DNA of 64,000 nucleotides from Mangifera indica (lineage: Eukaryota > Streptophyta > Magnoliopsida > Sapindales > Anacardiaceae). The stretch is from assembly GCF_011075055.1 (NCBI RefSeq), contig NC_058138.1:20682928-20746927 (forward strand), in the 5' to 3' direction. Of this stretch, positions 1-10,635 are shown piece after piece (the first letter of the stretch is position 1; each line of letters begins with the position of its first letter). The notes below the pieces were generated by a model, which saw only the letters and a list, made by a program, of their open reading frames with translations, had not been told where the DNA came from and did not search any database. The position numbers and the translations under genes were made by a program.

Positions 1-240
1 TTGTTATAAAATAATAATAAATAAAGATATAATTATAATAAAATGAATATTACATTAATAATATTTTAATACCTAAAAAAAGATGTAATAATCAAATTAC
101 TCTTTATATTACTTGTAGTATTATTATTGGTAATAAAACATTATTATAATATTTTATTATTAATAAATTAGATAAAATAATATAAATAATAAAAAATAAA
201 TTATTAAATAATCTTTAATATCTTTAACGGAAAGCCCCGT
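1..240. repeat. Probable decayed MITE-like A+T-rich repeat, cut by the window edge
   Basis: This very A+T-rich stretch ends in a block reading like 'taatctttaatatcttt' followed by a short C-rich end. A similar ending occurs near 1755 and 2774, and more clearly in the well-defined MITE at 53732-54213. The left end lies outside the window, so neither the terminal repeats nor a target duplication can be checked. The call rests only on resemblance. Confidence 0.3.
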
Positions 241-1400
241 TAAATAAAATTAAAATGGCTCTAGATTTTAATCCAAGGCTTATTATTCATTTTTGAAAAA
301 TTGCATAATCTTCCAATTGTGACTTAGATTTTCTAAGAGTACGTAATTATATTTTGCCTTTGTTTAATTACATTAATTAATCAAAATTTAATACGTTGGT
401 GAAGTTGTTCAAGAGTTGCTTTCGGGGTTGATTACTAAAGCAATTGTAATTAAAGTCTAAAGAAGTTCATTGTTTGACTTGTTTGTCATCGATTCCGTAA
501 TCACCGTACAAAACGGTCAAAATAATACAAAAGATTGCCCCAAAACGCAGGCAATGCCAAACGTGTACTTAGCTGCAACGATGTTGCCAACTGCCTAGTC
601 AAAGTTCATGTCAGCTTCCCGGTAACTTAGTCTAATTACTCTATTTTGTTATTTGCTGGCATGCGCACATATTTTTAATACCTACTATTATTATACAATT
701 AAATAATTTTAAATTATTTATATGTATTATCATATTATTAATTTAAAATTATATAATTATATTATAATATATATATTTATTTATTTATTTATATATTGGT
801 GGCATAATTTTATTTACGAAGGAAATGGGAAAGTCTAGATAGAGAAAGATTGTTGTGGCTCTATGGTTTCAACATCAACGGCTAAATTTGAGCGAATGAA
901 AATATTAGCAGCGGAGTAAAGTCTTGGAAATATGATTAGAAATGTGATTATAGAGAGAGGTGACTGTTTGTTTCATTTTACAAGTAGGTGGACATTGGAG
1001 CTTGACGTCCACGTTTTATGTAATTTCCTCCTCAATATTAATTAATTAACTTTCACAAGAAAAATCGTCAATTAGTTTGGCCATAAATCTTTTTCTTTCC
1101 TCCTCCTTGCATCATCCTCATTCCTTTTTATCAGAAGAATATCGAGCGATGGTTACCAAAATCAAATGGAAGACTCCAAATAAGAAAAGAAGTTGAAAAT
1201 ACTAAAAGAAAACCAAATACGCGTCGTTAGACCTTTCAAATAATTTTAGAGAGTTGAAATCAAGAGAGTATATTATTAACCAATATTTGGTTTGAAAAAT
1301 ATTTTATTATTAAAATTAAAAAATTATCTTAAAAATATATTACTTTAAAAATTACTAGATATAAATTATTAATATATTTGATAAAATTATATAGAGATAA
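241..1400. other. Intergenic, no gene seen
   Basis: I see no convincing coding frame, RNA gene or complete mobile element. The stretch from about 660 to 800 is nearly pure A+T. A moderately G+C part around 480-660 has no open frame of note. Confidence 0.5.
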
Positions 1401-1404
1401 ATAA

Positions 1405-1755
1405 TTATTGTATTTGGTTAACAGTAATAAAATAATACTAATATATTATTTATTTAAATACTCTTAGGTATAATTATTCTAAAATTTTTTTTATGTTATT
1501 TGTTATATTAATTAAAAATAAAATTATTTTTATCCTAAAAAAGTTAATAAATAATAAAATAAAATTTTTTTTGACAATCTTTTAATATATAAAATATAGG
1601 TGATAATCAAATTATCTTTTATATTATTTATTACATCACAATTTGTAATAGAATATTAGCGAAATTTTTTATTATTTATAAACTAAATAAAATAATATAA
1701 ATAATAAAATATAAATTACCAGAATAATCTTTAATATTTCCTTACCAAACGCCTT
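1405..1755. repeat. Decayed Tourist-like MITE remnant
   Basis: The left side carries 'tatttggttaacagtaata' and the right side ends near 'ttaccaaacgcctttt'. Read in inverted orientation these share the core GTTTGGT/ACCAAAC of PIF/Harbinger (Tourist) MITE termini. The interior is A+T-rich with repeated 'aataatataaataataaa' strings, like the better-preserved element at 53732-54213. The ends are too eroded to fix a target duplication. Confidence 0.35.
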
Positions 1756-2530
1756 TTAAAAGGCATATCTAATATCTCACCATTTTATTTTTTTACTAAT
1801 ATTATCTTCGTCCAGTTTTAAGTATTCAATTAGATACTCGAATGATATATCATTATGTGATAGAATAATTTTGAATTAATAATAAAGTAGTATTTACTCG
1901 TATGATGATATATCATTTAGATACTTAAAATTGTATGTATATAATATTTCTTTTTCTTTCCTCCGTACTCTGGTAGCAAGTATAAATCAAAATTTAAGCA
2001 TGCCAAAACCTGCTGGGGACACTGTAGGGTACAGTGTTGAAGTGGTTAAGACTGGGCCAAAATGGTGGAGAATGAAATTTGAAAATTTCCAAATTGATGC
2101 ATAGAGAAAATGGTTTTAGAAGGAAATGCTAGAGAGAGCATGTGCAATGTTTGGAAGTTGGGATGCATTGATACAATGCTGCCCACATGGATTCCACGCC
2201 ATAACTACAAGAAAGGGGATCCTATGCTCCTCTCTTCACCAAAATTTAGGCTTTTGTATCTCTACCATCACCAACTCTACTTGCCCTATTAATTACATGT
2301 ATTTATTTATTTTTATTTTTTAAATCCAATTTACCCAACCCATTTTAGGAGTTCATTGAATTTCAAACTATGATTATTTTGAGATCAGTAATATTATGTG
2401 TATATATTTTTTTATATAATTTGAATACATAAATAATATATTATTATATGATTTAATAATATTATTATTTAATTAAAAATTATCTAATTATATAATAATT
2501 TATTATTTATGTATCTAAATTATGCATATA
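1756..2530. other. Intergenic, no gene seen
   Basis: There are two short overlapping open frames at 2110-2323. They lack family resemblance and show no splice or codon pattern that suggests a gene. The rest is A+T-rich. Confidence 0.45.
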
Positions 2531-2775
2531 TATAACCAATTATTTTATTTGGTTGATAGTAACGTAAGAATATTAATATGTTGTTCCTTTTAAATGATTT
2601 TAATATATTAAGCTAAATTTATTAAATATAAGTAAAATTATAATAAAATAAAAAAATTATCAAAAAATGTGATAGTCGTAATCTTTTATTATTTAATGAA
2701 TCAAATAAATTAACATTAATAATAAAATATGAATTATCAGAGTAATCTCTTAAAATCTCGAACCAAACACCCTCT
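2531..2775. repeat. Decayed Tourist-like MITE remnant
   Basis: The left end contains 'tttatttggttgatagtaa' and the right end 'gaaccaaacaccctctc'. These form an imperfect inverted pair around the TTTGGTT/AACCAAA core, and the right part repeats the 'agtaatctcttaa' style block seen in the other MITE-like copies. No target duplication is readable. Confidence 0.35.
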
Positions 2776-4213
2776 CAAGTGTTACCCAAGAGACCAAGTT
2801 GCTAGACAAGAGACTTGTGCTAACATAACTTCAATACACTTTTATGTATGTGTTTAGGGGTGGATTCGAGTTGGGTCAAATCCAAACACCCTTTAGCTTG
2901 GGTTCAATTTGGACAAAAAATGGTCTGGTTCAAATTTAGTTCAAGTTTATCAAGCCAAAATTAAGTCTAGCGTGAGTTCAGTTTAGATAAAAAATGACTC
3001 AATTTGGCTCAATTTGAGTTTGACTCGATTTTGTAGTTTAATTCGATTTGAATTAATGGTTTAAATTGACAGTTCAAATGTATTACTTAGATTCATAGTT
3101 CGAGTTCGTATTCATTAACAAAACAATGTTATCTTACTTAAATAATATTTAAAATTTTTGATTTAAACCAAGTAAAATCATGAATAAAAATTACTGATTC
3201 AAACAATAAATTTTAATCGAACTAAACTAATCACCTTTTAGTTCAAATTAAAAAATAAATCAAATTTTTTAGTTTGAGTTTTGTTTAAATTTTAATAAAA
3301 TAAATTTGAATTAAATTAAATCGATTTTTAAAGTCAAACTAATTCGGATCATATTTGGGCCATGTGCTTCAATATTAACATTTAAATCAATACAATAAAA
3401 TATTAAAGTCTAATCAGATTTCTCGTACAGTATAATTCCAAAATGCAATATTGGTCCATGCCAGGAGGTTGAATATGCACATAATGTCCAGTCAGGTCTG
3501 ATGGACAAGATAGATATTAGCACAAACAGCTGAGCCTGATGCTCCTGGTGCAGAGCAGGCCACGTTCATTCTTTAGGAAAATGCAGAGAACCCAATTAAT
3601 GGCTTGTCGATTAGGTATGGCCGGCTCTGTTTATTAAATGCCTCAGCAGTCTAAACCCAATTCACGTTGGACCAGTCCAATCCAATGCTGCAATCACAGC
3701 AACTACTACTACTAATAATAATAATAATAATAATAACTCAACCATGAAAAATAAAATTTAGAATTTTATCTTTTTTAATATGAGAAAATTAGAGGTATTT
3801 ATATATTTATATGCAGAGATACCATTTGTTACAAATATCTAACTTGTACAAGAGATTACATAATTGACCTTTAAGAAAAGTCTAAATACTACTTGTACAA
3901 GAGATTTTAGACACGTCTAGGCAACTTGACACATTTCTTCTAGCACTTGGGTAGAGGCTATGTTGCTTGACATGTGGGTTGGACATACCCAAAATGAGAC
4001 TAAACAACAAGGTTGTCTTTCTTGCTAGACATGTAGACTAGACTAGACATACTCAAAATGAGGTTGAATAAATTGTTACCCATAAATTACTTTTGTTGTG
4101 TGCATGTGGATAACATCTTACCAAACTCGCAAGTGACAAATTGTATATGGGGATCTTTCTTTCTTTCTTTCTTAAGATGTAACACGAAAACGGCATTCAG
4201 GATTTTTGAAGGA
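2776..4213. other. Intergenic, low-complexity repeat-like sequence
   Basis: From about 2860 to 3360 the sequence repeats variants of 'ttgagttcgaattga' words on both strands, as degenerate repeats often do, but no termini are recognisable. Positions 3702-3736 hold a short CTA/ATA trinucleotide microsatellite. No gene is seen. Confidence 0.4.
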
Positions 4214-5042
4214 ATATAAATAGGCCAAACGACTATTTCCCATCCAAGGTTTGATGTTTTCTCAAAAGTCTCCTCTTTAACTATGAAAACACCAAATACC
4301 CACCATGATCGGTTAGATTTAACCAAACCCTAACGCCTGAAAATTTTATCTCTTTTTGCCCCTCTAAACTTTAAAAACTAAAAATTTTCCCTTAGCCTAA
4401 ATTTTAAAAAATGGCAGTTTCATCCTAGGGTTTGGTTTTGAAATCTCCGACGACCGTTCCGGCTCTATTGTCAACGGCCTCTCCCTCCCGAAGCAGCCTC
4501 TCCTTCCGGCGAATGCTTTCCTCCCATTTGGAGGCTCGATCGACGTCGAAAACGCCTTGGGAGATGAAGAACTTCGTCGGGGAAGACGAAGTTCTTCGTC
4601 TGGGAGGACGATCATCTTCCCAGACGAAGACAACGACTTCGTCTTCGTCTCCCAAGACGTTTCCGACGCCGATCGAGCCTCCAAATGGGAGGAAAGCATT
4701 CGCCGGAAGGAGAGGCTGCTTCGGGAGGGAGAGACCGTCGACAATGGAGCCGGAACGGTCGCCGGAGATTTCAAAACCAAACCCGCGGGTGAAATTGCCA
4801 TTTTTTAAAACTTAGGCTGGAGAAAAATTTTAGTTTTTAAAGTTTAGGGGGGTAAAATTAGATTCTATTTTAGTTTATTTTTAATATTATAGCAAAAATG
4901 ACTATTTTACCCCTACCACCGTTAGGGTTTGGTTAAATCTAACCGACCATGAGTGGGTATTTGGTGTTTCCATAGTTAAAGGAGAAACTTTTGAGAAAAC
5001 ATCAAACCTTAGGTGGGAAATAGTCGTTTGGCCATATAAATA
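4214..5042. mobile_element. Foldback Mutator-like (MULE-type) element with 9-bp target duplication
   Basis: The element at 4223-5033 starts GGCCAAACGACTATTTCCCA and ends with the inverted counterpart TAGTCGTTTGGCC. It is flanked on both sides by the identical 9-mer ATATAAATA (4214-4222 and 5034-5042). The two arms are imperfect reverse complements over almost their whole length, with the centre near 4620, so the element is a large palindrome of about 811 bp. Mirror-image open frames of 134 and 127 codons on opposite strands (4397-4801 and 4432-4815) are a by-product of this symmetry. Long terminal inverted repeats with a 9-bp duplication are the hallmark of Mutator-superfamily elements; no transposase is present, so it is non-autonomous. 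Confidence 0.8.
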
Positions 5043-5362
5043 ATACAAATTTCTATTTGTAGTCAAAGTAGTTTAAGCTAATAAACTTTAATATTAAGCA
5101 GTCATTTTGTTCATTGATACAAGCAAAAAAATCTGGATGATTTAATTTCTAACATCTGTATACATATGAAGTGTTGTATAAGTTATGTTACATATAATTT
5201 GACTAGACTGTATTTATATTCAATAGGTTAAGTCAAAATTTTCCTTTAGAATATGGTTTTATTCAAAAGTAAGTCAATGGTTAAATAGGTTAAAATATAT
5301 TTCATATTGCCATGATTTATTTTTAATAATCCCTTTCACATGTCAAGATAAATTATTAAGAA
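5043..5362. other. Spacer between two foldback elements, no gene seen
   Basis: A+T-rich sequence without an open frame of note. Confidence 0.4.
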
Positions 5363-5878
5363 GGCCAAAAGACTTGATCTCGGTTAAGATATAATAAAAT
5401 CCTAAAGTCTTCTCCTCTAAATATTTATGGATTAACCAATTTTTGTTAAAAATATCAATTAGAGGTAAAAGTAAAACCCTTTCTAATGTTTGTCTCTTTA
5501 TGGACAGAGATGAAGATATGTCTCCTCATCTTTTCATCAGGAAGATATGGTGATAATGTCAGATATGTCGTTGTTTCTTCTTCACTTCTTTAACTAGTCG
5601 TCAGGGAAAGAAAAAAGAAAACATAAAGATTTAAAGAGAAATGATTACTTTTCAAATCTTGGATAGAGAAAAATTATAAGATTTTTAAATTTAAGGAAAA
5701 AAATATAATAAAATTTTTATTTTTTAAAATTTCTTATTAAATAATAATTTTATCTCTGATTCTAACTGAGATTTTTAACAAAAATTAAATTATGAGTAAA
5801 TGTTTAGATATTTGAAAATTAGAGAGGATGAGACTTTGTGATTTCACCCTACCTTGGGTTGGGAAAAGTCTTCCGGCC
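5363..5878. mobile_element. Second, more decayed foldback MULE-like element
   Basis: The stretch begins GGCCAAAAGACTT and ends AAGTCTTCCGGCC. The arms stay alignable as inverted repeats inward, for example 'tttttgttaaaaat' near 5440 against 'atttttaacaaaaa' near 5770. The right terminus, read inverted, resembles the terminus of the element at 4223 (GGCC..GACT..TTTCCCA..CCAAGG). The flanking 9-mers tattaagaa and aattaagga match at 7 of 9 positions, consistent with an old Mutator-type duplication. No coding capacity is seen. Confidence 0.55.
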
Positions 5879-8093
5879 AATTAAGGATTAAGCAACTAAC
5901 TTTAACTTAAACAACAGATTTTCCTCCTAAACTAAAACTACCAATAATCACAGCTGTATAATAAATATATTAGTAAATTAAAAATAAAAAAGTTCAAGCA
6001 AGATGCATGCATAAATTCAAGTCTATTTTATAAAAATTTTAATATTTTATCAATTTTGTTAATTTCTAATGTTTGTATCGTTTGACTTTAGCTCTTAATT
6101 GATTAATTATTTAATATCATTGTCCTTAATTATTATATTTACTTATTATTTATTTTAAAATAAAATCAATTAATCAGTCGGCAAGATTACATGACATGTT
6201 TATTTTTTAATAAATATGAACAATTAACTTTCTGACTAATCAACCCAGCCCACCCATCTAGAAAACACTTTCAATAAATAACCAGAAAGCAAATAATGCT
6301 GCTTACCTTCTTTGACACATAATAAAATGACTGAAAGCTCATGCAAAATACTTTATAATAGAATTAAATATTATATAATAATATATTATTTATTTAAATA
6401 TTTAATTAAATATTAAAAATTTCAGCTATATATAAAATCTTGCTCATCTTTAAAATATTGTATCCTAATCCAAAATGTCTATTCCTTTTATGGGTACATT
6501 ATTGAAAAAAATAAAAAACAAGTAAGTCCAACTAAAAGTGTATAATGTGATGGTTGCAATCATGGCTGCCAGTTTAGATTTGATATATATTATTATATGA
6601 TTATATAATTTTAAATTAAAAATAAAATAACATTTAACATATGATAAAATATATAAATGTATATTTATTTATATAATTAAAATGAATATATATAATATTG
6701 TTTAGTTAGAATAAAATATATAAAAAGCAAACTAAGTAGAAAACATGTTCTCGAGAAGACTAGTAGAAATTAAATAAAATTATGTGTATAAATAAATCGT
6801 ATTAATTTATTATTATACAAATTGAGATAACACAATGTAATTAAATAATATAATTATTTTGTAAGGCTGAATTGATAAATTATACAGTCAATGCTAATCC
6901 AACAACAAAGAACACCACCCAAAAGGATAAATATATCTAAGCCAGTACATGATGACTGAAAATGAAGCAAAACCCTAATTTGAAAAAGTTGGTTAGGTAG
7001 CTCTTGCTTTTCCCAAGGCCCCATCTCTCTCTCTTTTGAGATGGCAAGCAAGAAAGAAAGAGTTAAAGTAATTAATATTATATTCAAAATAACTAAACAA
7101 TAGTTTAGTCTTTGTAAAGCATGAAATGGGAGGAAAAGTCATGGGGTATATCTCTCAAATTGTGACACACACAACACAAATTCTCTAGTAGTGCAAAACA
7201 GCTCATATGTTAGAGAGAAGGAAGAAGAAGAAGAAGAAGAAGAAGAAGGAAAAAAATAAAGGTAAAATTAGACTTGTCTAAGGCGCAAATCAAGGAAGGG
7301 TAGCATGAACTGTAAGGCTTAGCGCCTCAGCAAATTGCTTATGGTGCTTATCATTATCATCCTTCTCTTGTCCTCTGTTCTCATCATTCTGTGACAACAT
7401 TGTTTTATTTGAGTTAATATTAATTATAAATTTGATTTAAAGAAACCAGGTGATTGGATTGGTCTAATGACAATTTATATATGTATTTAAATAATCAATA
7501 AAAATAATATAATATATGTAAAATTTATTATTTGAATTGACAATATTAGTGTAACTTTAAAGCTTTTTAGAATAACTTACTGTATATTGATTAGGAAAAG
7601 TTTCGAGAATAGAAAACTAATTACCCTAATATAGATAATTTTAAGAGTTATACAAATTTAAATTGCATAACGTTTAAAGGGTTTAAAAAATCTTATAATA
7701 TTTACATAAATCTTGTGTATTAGATAGAATGATTCTATGTTTATTCATGTAAAGAAAATTTTTTATATTTTTCTTAGTTAAAATTTTTATATAAAATAAT
7801 ATATTTAATTAAATATTTAAATGAGTAGTAAAATAAGTAGATAGATATAATATTTTAGTGGTGAGATATATTATAGATGTGCTACACCATCAAGTACACA
7901 AGCCTGTCAAAACAAGACTCTCAAAAGCCAAACTTCAACAATACAAAACAAAAGCCTCCAAAATCCTCATTCACTCCCATGTCCTTCAAACCCAAAAGCT
8001 AAAATGATCATCATCTCAGTTTCAAATATCCCATCTCTCTCTTAGCCATATAATCTTCAGAATTCACCATTTCTTCAACAAGATTGAAACACT
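5879..8093. other. Intergenic region upstream of the first DUF868 gene
   Basis: Mostly A+T-rich sequence. Positions 7219-7248 contain a GAA microsatellite. A stretch at about 7260-7400 is less A+T-rich and could be read as a short exon on the minus strand, but no partner exons are found. The last 150 bases before the DUF868 start are CT- and CA-rich, as in plant 5' leaders. Confidence 0.4.
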
Positions 8094-9116
8094 ATGATTC
8101 CAACATGTTTCAGCCATCCCAACACAATCTCAAGCAACTCTCAAGTGCCTCAAAATCTCATCACATGCATTTACCAGACTCAGTTATGCAATTCTCCAAC
8201 TTATCTCACTCTTACTTGGTCCAAAAATCTCTTCTCCCACTCTTTAACAATCTATGCAGCTGATTCTTTCTCCGTCACCATTTCTCTCTACCCTTCAACC
8301 TTCTCCTTCTTCCGGAACCGCCCCGGTTCCAAATCCATCTACTTGACCCACCACCATTATCAAAGAATCAAGCTTTACTGGGATTTCACTCGTGCTGAAT
8401 TCTCCCAGAACTCTGCTGAGCCTGACTGCTCCTTCTACATTGCCATTTCCTGCAATGAGAAACTAGAGTTCTTTCTTGGCGATCTCCAAGATGAATTGAT
8501 TAGAAGATCCGGGTTGATTACCACTCACCAGCTTGTGGAGCCGGCGCTTTTGTCTCGAAGAGAGCATGTTTTTGGACGCAAGAGTTATATTTCTCGAGTT
8601 CATTTCTTTGGGACCAAACACGAAATTGGCATAGAATGTAGCGGTGGAATTCTCAAAGTTAAAGTTGATGGTGAAACGAGTGTTGTCATCAAAAGGTTAG
8701 CGTGGAAGTTCAGAGGGCATGAGAGAATTTATGTTGATGGCATTGAAGTAGACTTCTTTTGGGACGTTTTCAACTGGGTCAATAGCAACAATGGCTCCGC
8801 TAATAGCGGGAAGAGTAATGAAAGTAATAATGGAAATGGTGGAAATGGACATGGTGTGTTTATTTTCCAAGTTGGTGAAGGTGGGGTGTGGCCAGAGATG
8901 GTAGGTCCGGAGAAGAGGTTGATGAAGAAGAGCTTGTCATCGTTAGGGTCCTCTTCAATGGCGTCGGGTTCTTTGTCACGGTCGCCATCTTGTTCAAGTG
9001 TGTTGCAGTGGGCGGAGGAGAGCAGTGACGGTGGTAGAAGCTCGTGTTCATCAACCAGGTCATGTGGAAGCAATGGTGGGTTTTCACTGTTGTTGTATGC
9101 TTGGAGGAAGGACTAA
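8094..9116 (+). CDS. DUF868 family protein (first copy)
   Basis: A single-exon gene of 340 residues of the plant DUF868 family, whose biochemical role is not known. The core runs from the N-terminal 'LITCIYQTQLCNSPTYLTLTWSKN' region (residues about 22-46), through 'RREHVFGRKSY' (about 155-165) and 'LAWKFRGHERIYVDG' (about 203-217), to a C-terminal 'LLLYAWRKD'. The same landmarks occur in the second copy at 21135. A Gly/Asn/Ser-rich insert (about 230-253) and a Ser-rich stretch (about 285-330) precede the conserved C-terminus. Both look disordered and set this copy apart from the second. The ATG follows a CT/CA-rich leader with no better upstream start. Function unassigned. Confidence 0.9.
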   Translation: MIPTCFSHPNTISSNSQVPQNLITCIYQTQLCNSPTYLTLTWSKNLFSHSLTIYAADSFSVTISLYPSTFSFFRNRPGSKSIYLTHHHYQRIKLYWDFTRAEFSQNSAEPDCSFYIAISCNEKLEFFLGDLQDELIRRSGLITTHQLVEPALLSRREHVFGRKSYISRVHFFGTKHEIGIECSGGILKVKVDGETSVVIKRLAWKFRGHERIYVDGIEVDFFWDVFNWVNSNNGSANSGKSNESNNGNGGNGHGVFIFQVGEGGVWPEMVGPEKRLMKKSLSSLGSSSMASGSLSRSPSCSSVLQWAEESSDGGRSSCSSTRSCGSNGGFSLLLYAWRKD

Positions 9117-10635
9117 ATGAAAATAAATTTGAAAGTTTGGGTTCACGTTGTTATTATTGTTTTGTGTTAATTAACTTAATGGGTTCATTTTGTGACATTT
9201 TTGGAATTGGAAATGATTCTTTAATAACTTTTCATATATGATATGCTATATTCAAATGTAAATTACCCACTTCGTATTGTGTTACTATCTTTTAAATTCA
9301 TCCTCCAATCTTTTTGTGTTACTCATACGTGACATAATTTTACCAGATAATATGCAAAAGATAACTAAATATATCAATGAAGGAATTACTATTTCATCCT
9401 CATAAATTTCCATTCCGAATTGCTACATTGAAGAACGTGTATGAGTTCCATGGCTCCAAGGAATTTAAAGTCATAAAAATGGCAGACTCTTTTTGAATTC
9501 AAATGAAAAAGCTAGCTGTTTATAGAGGAAAATTCTGATCAAGGCGAAGCATTGAACAGTAAGAACTTCTGATTTGGAGCTAAAATTTTTGAAACAATAA
9601 GTCGAGGCCTTGACACTGAAACATTTCAAACTAACCCATTAAACATCATATTGATGCACCCCACAAAGTCTTTCCCATTACAAATAAACAATAGTGAAAG
9701 AACAAATTAACCAACCAGTTTGGCCAAAAAGTTGAGCTATAGCACATGAATAACAGGTAGAATTGTAACAAAAAGTATAAAAAAACAAACAGAATTTCCT
9801 CAACAAACCCACATAAACAGATGTTTTTCCTAAATAAGGAAGGGAAATTTTGAAGATGGCAAGTTGAAGAGGCTAGTGATTAGCCCCACAAATGCAACAA
9901 TTGTTTTAAAAGCAAAAAACATTCACAATCAAGACTCTGCGCGCATGCACTGTTAAACCCACCAACTCACTCACCTCGGATTCTCAAATAAACAATCACT
10001 TCAAACAAGCAATGAGAAATCTAGATTGATTATAGTTGCTGCTTTATACACAAAAGTTGTGGACTTTCTGCGCCAGAACATGAGGAGCTTTCATTACTAC
10101 TTTAAAAAGCACAACTAATATTCCCATTTGTGCTTGATGGCAATTGGATCATCATCATCACACTAGTGGGCTTCTGCCCTTTAAAAACAATTCAAGGATT
10201 TAGCAGTTGAGTGCTATAAGATTTGTGTTGTCTTGTTCTTTAACATTTATGGGAAGGATAAATTGCCAATATACTTTAACAATCCTAGAAACAGCTATAA
10301 CAGTTCAATTTTAATGTTCAGTAACCATCCATAAAAGTTGGCCAGAAAGCATGACCACACTTCTAAGCATTGAACATGGCAAGAAAAAGTCTACACTACC
10401 AGAGAGGTTTCTACTTGAGTAGATAAGATAAACACTTGACATGTATGCATGAGCATTCTGTCTTTATAAAGCTAGAAATATGGAGGTGAGGGAGGGGGCA
10501 CTGGAGGCACCTACTTATCAAACTGCAAGCAATGAGCTTTGCATTAATTACCATAAAAGCTTTATCCCAGCAGTCGTAATCACAACTGACTCTGAAATCA
10601 GGCGGGATAGGTAGCATCAGATCTTCCTGGACTGG
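9117..10635. other. Intergenic or untranslated sequence between convergent genes
   Basis: This gap lies between the ends of the DUF868 gene (+) and the DUF2358 gene (-), so it should hold both 3' untranslated regions. No open frame here resembles a known family. Confidence 0.4.

Noticed and set aside
4397..4815. Two overlapping Ser/Arg/Pro-rich open frames on opposite strands that encode similar peptides
   Set aside because: They are mirror images created by the palindromic element, not genes.
7260..7400. A less A+T-rich patch that could be a terminal exon on the minus strand or a short hydrophobic peptide on the plus strand
   Set aside because: No partner exons, start or family match; left unannotated.
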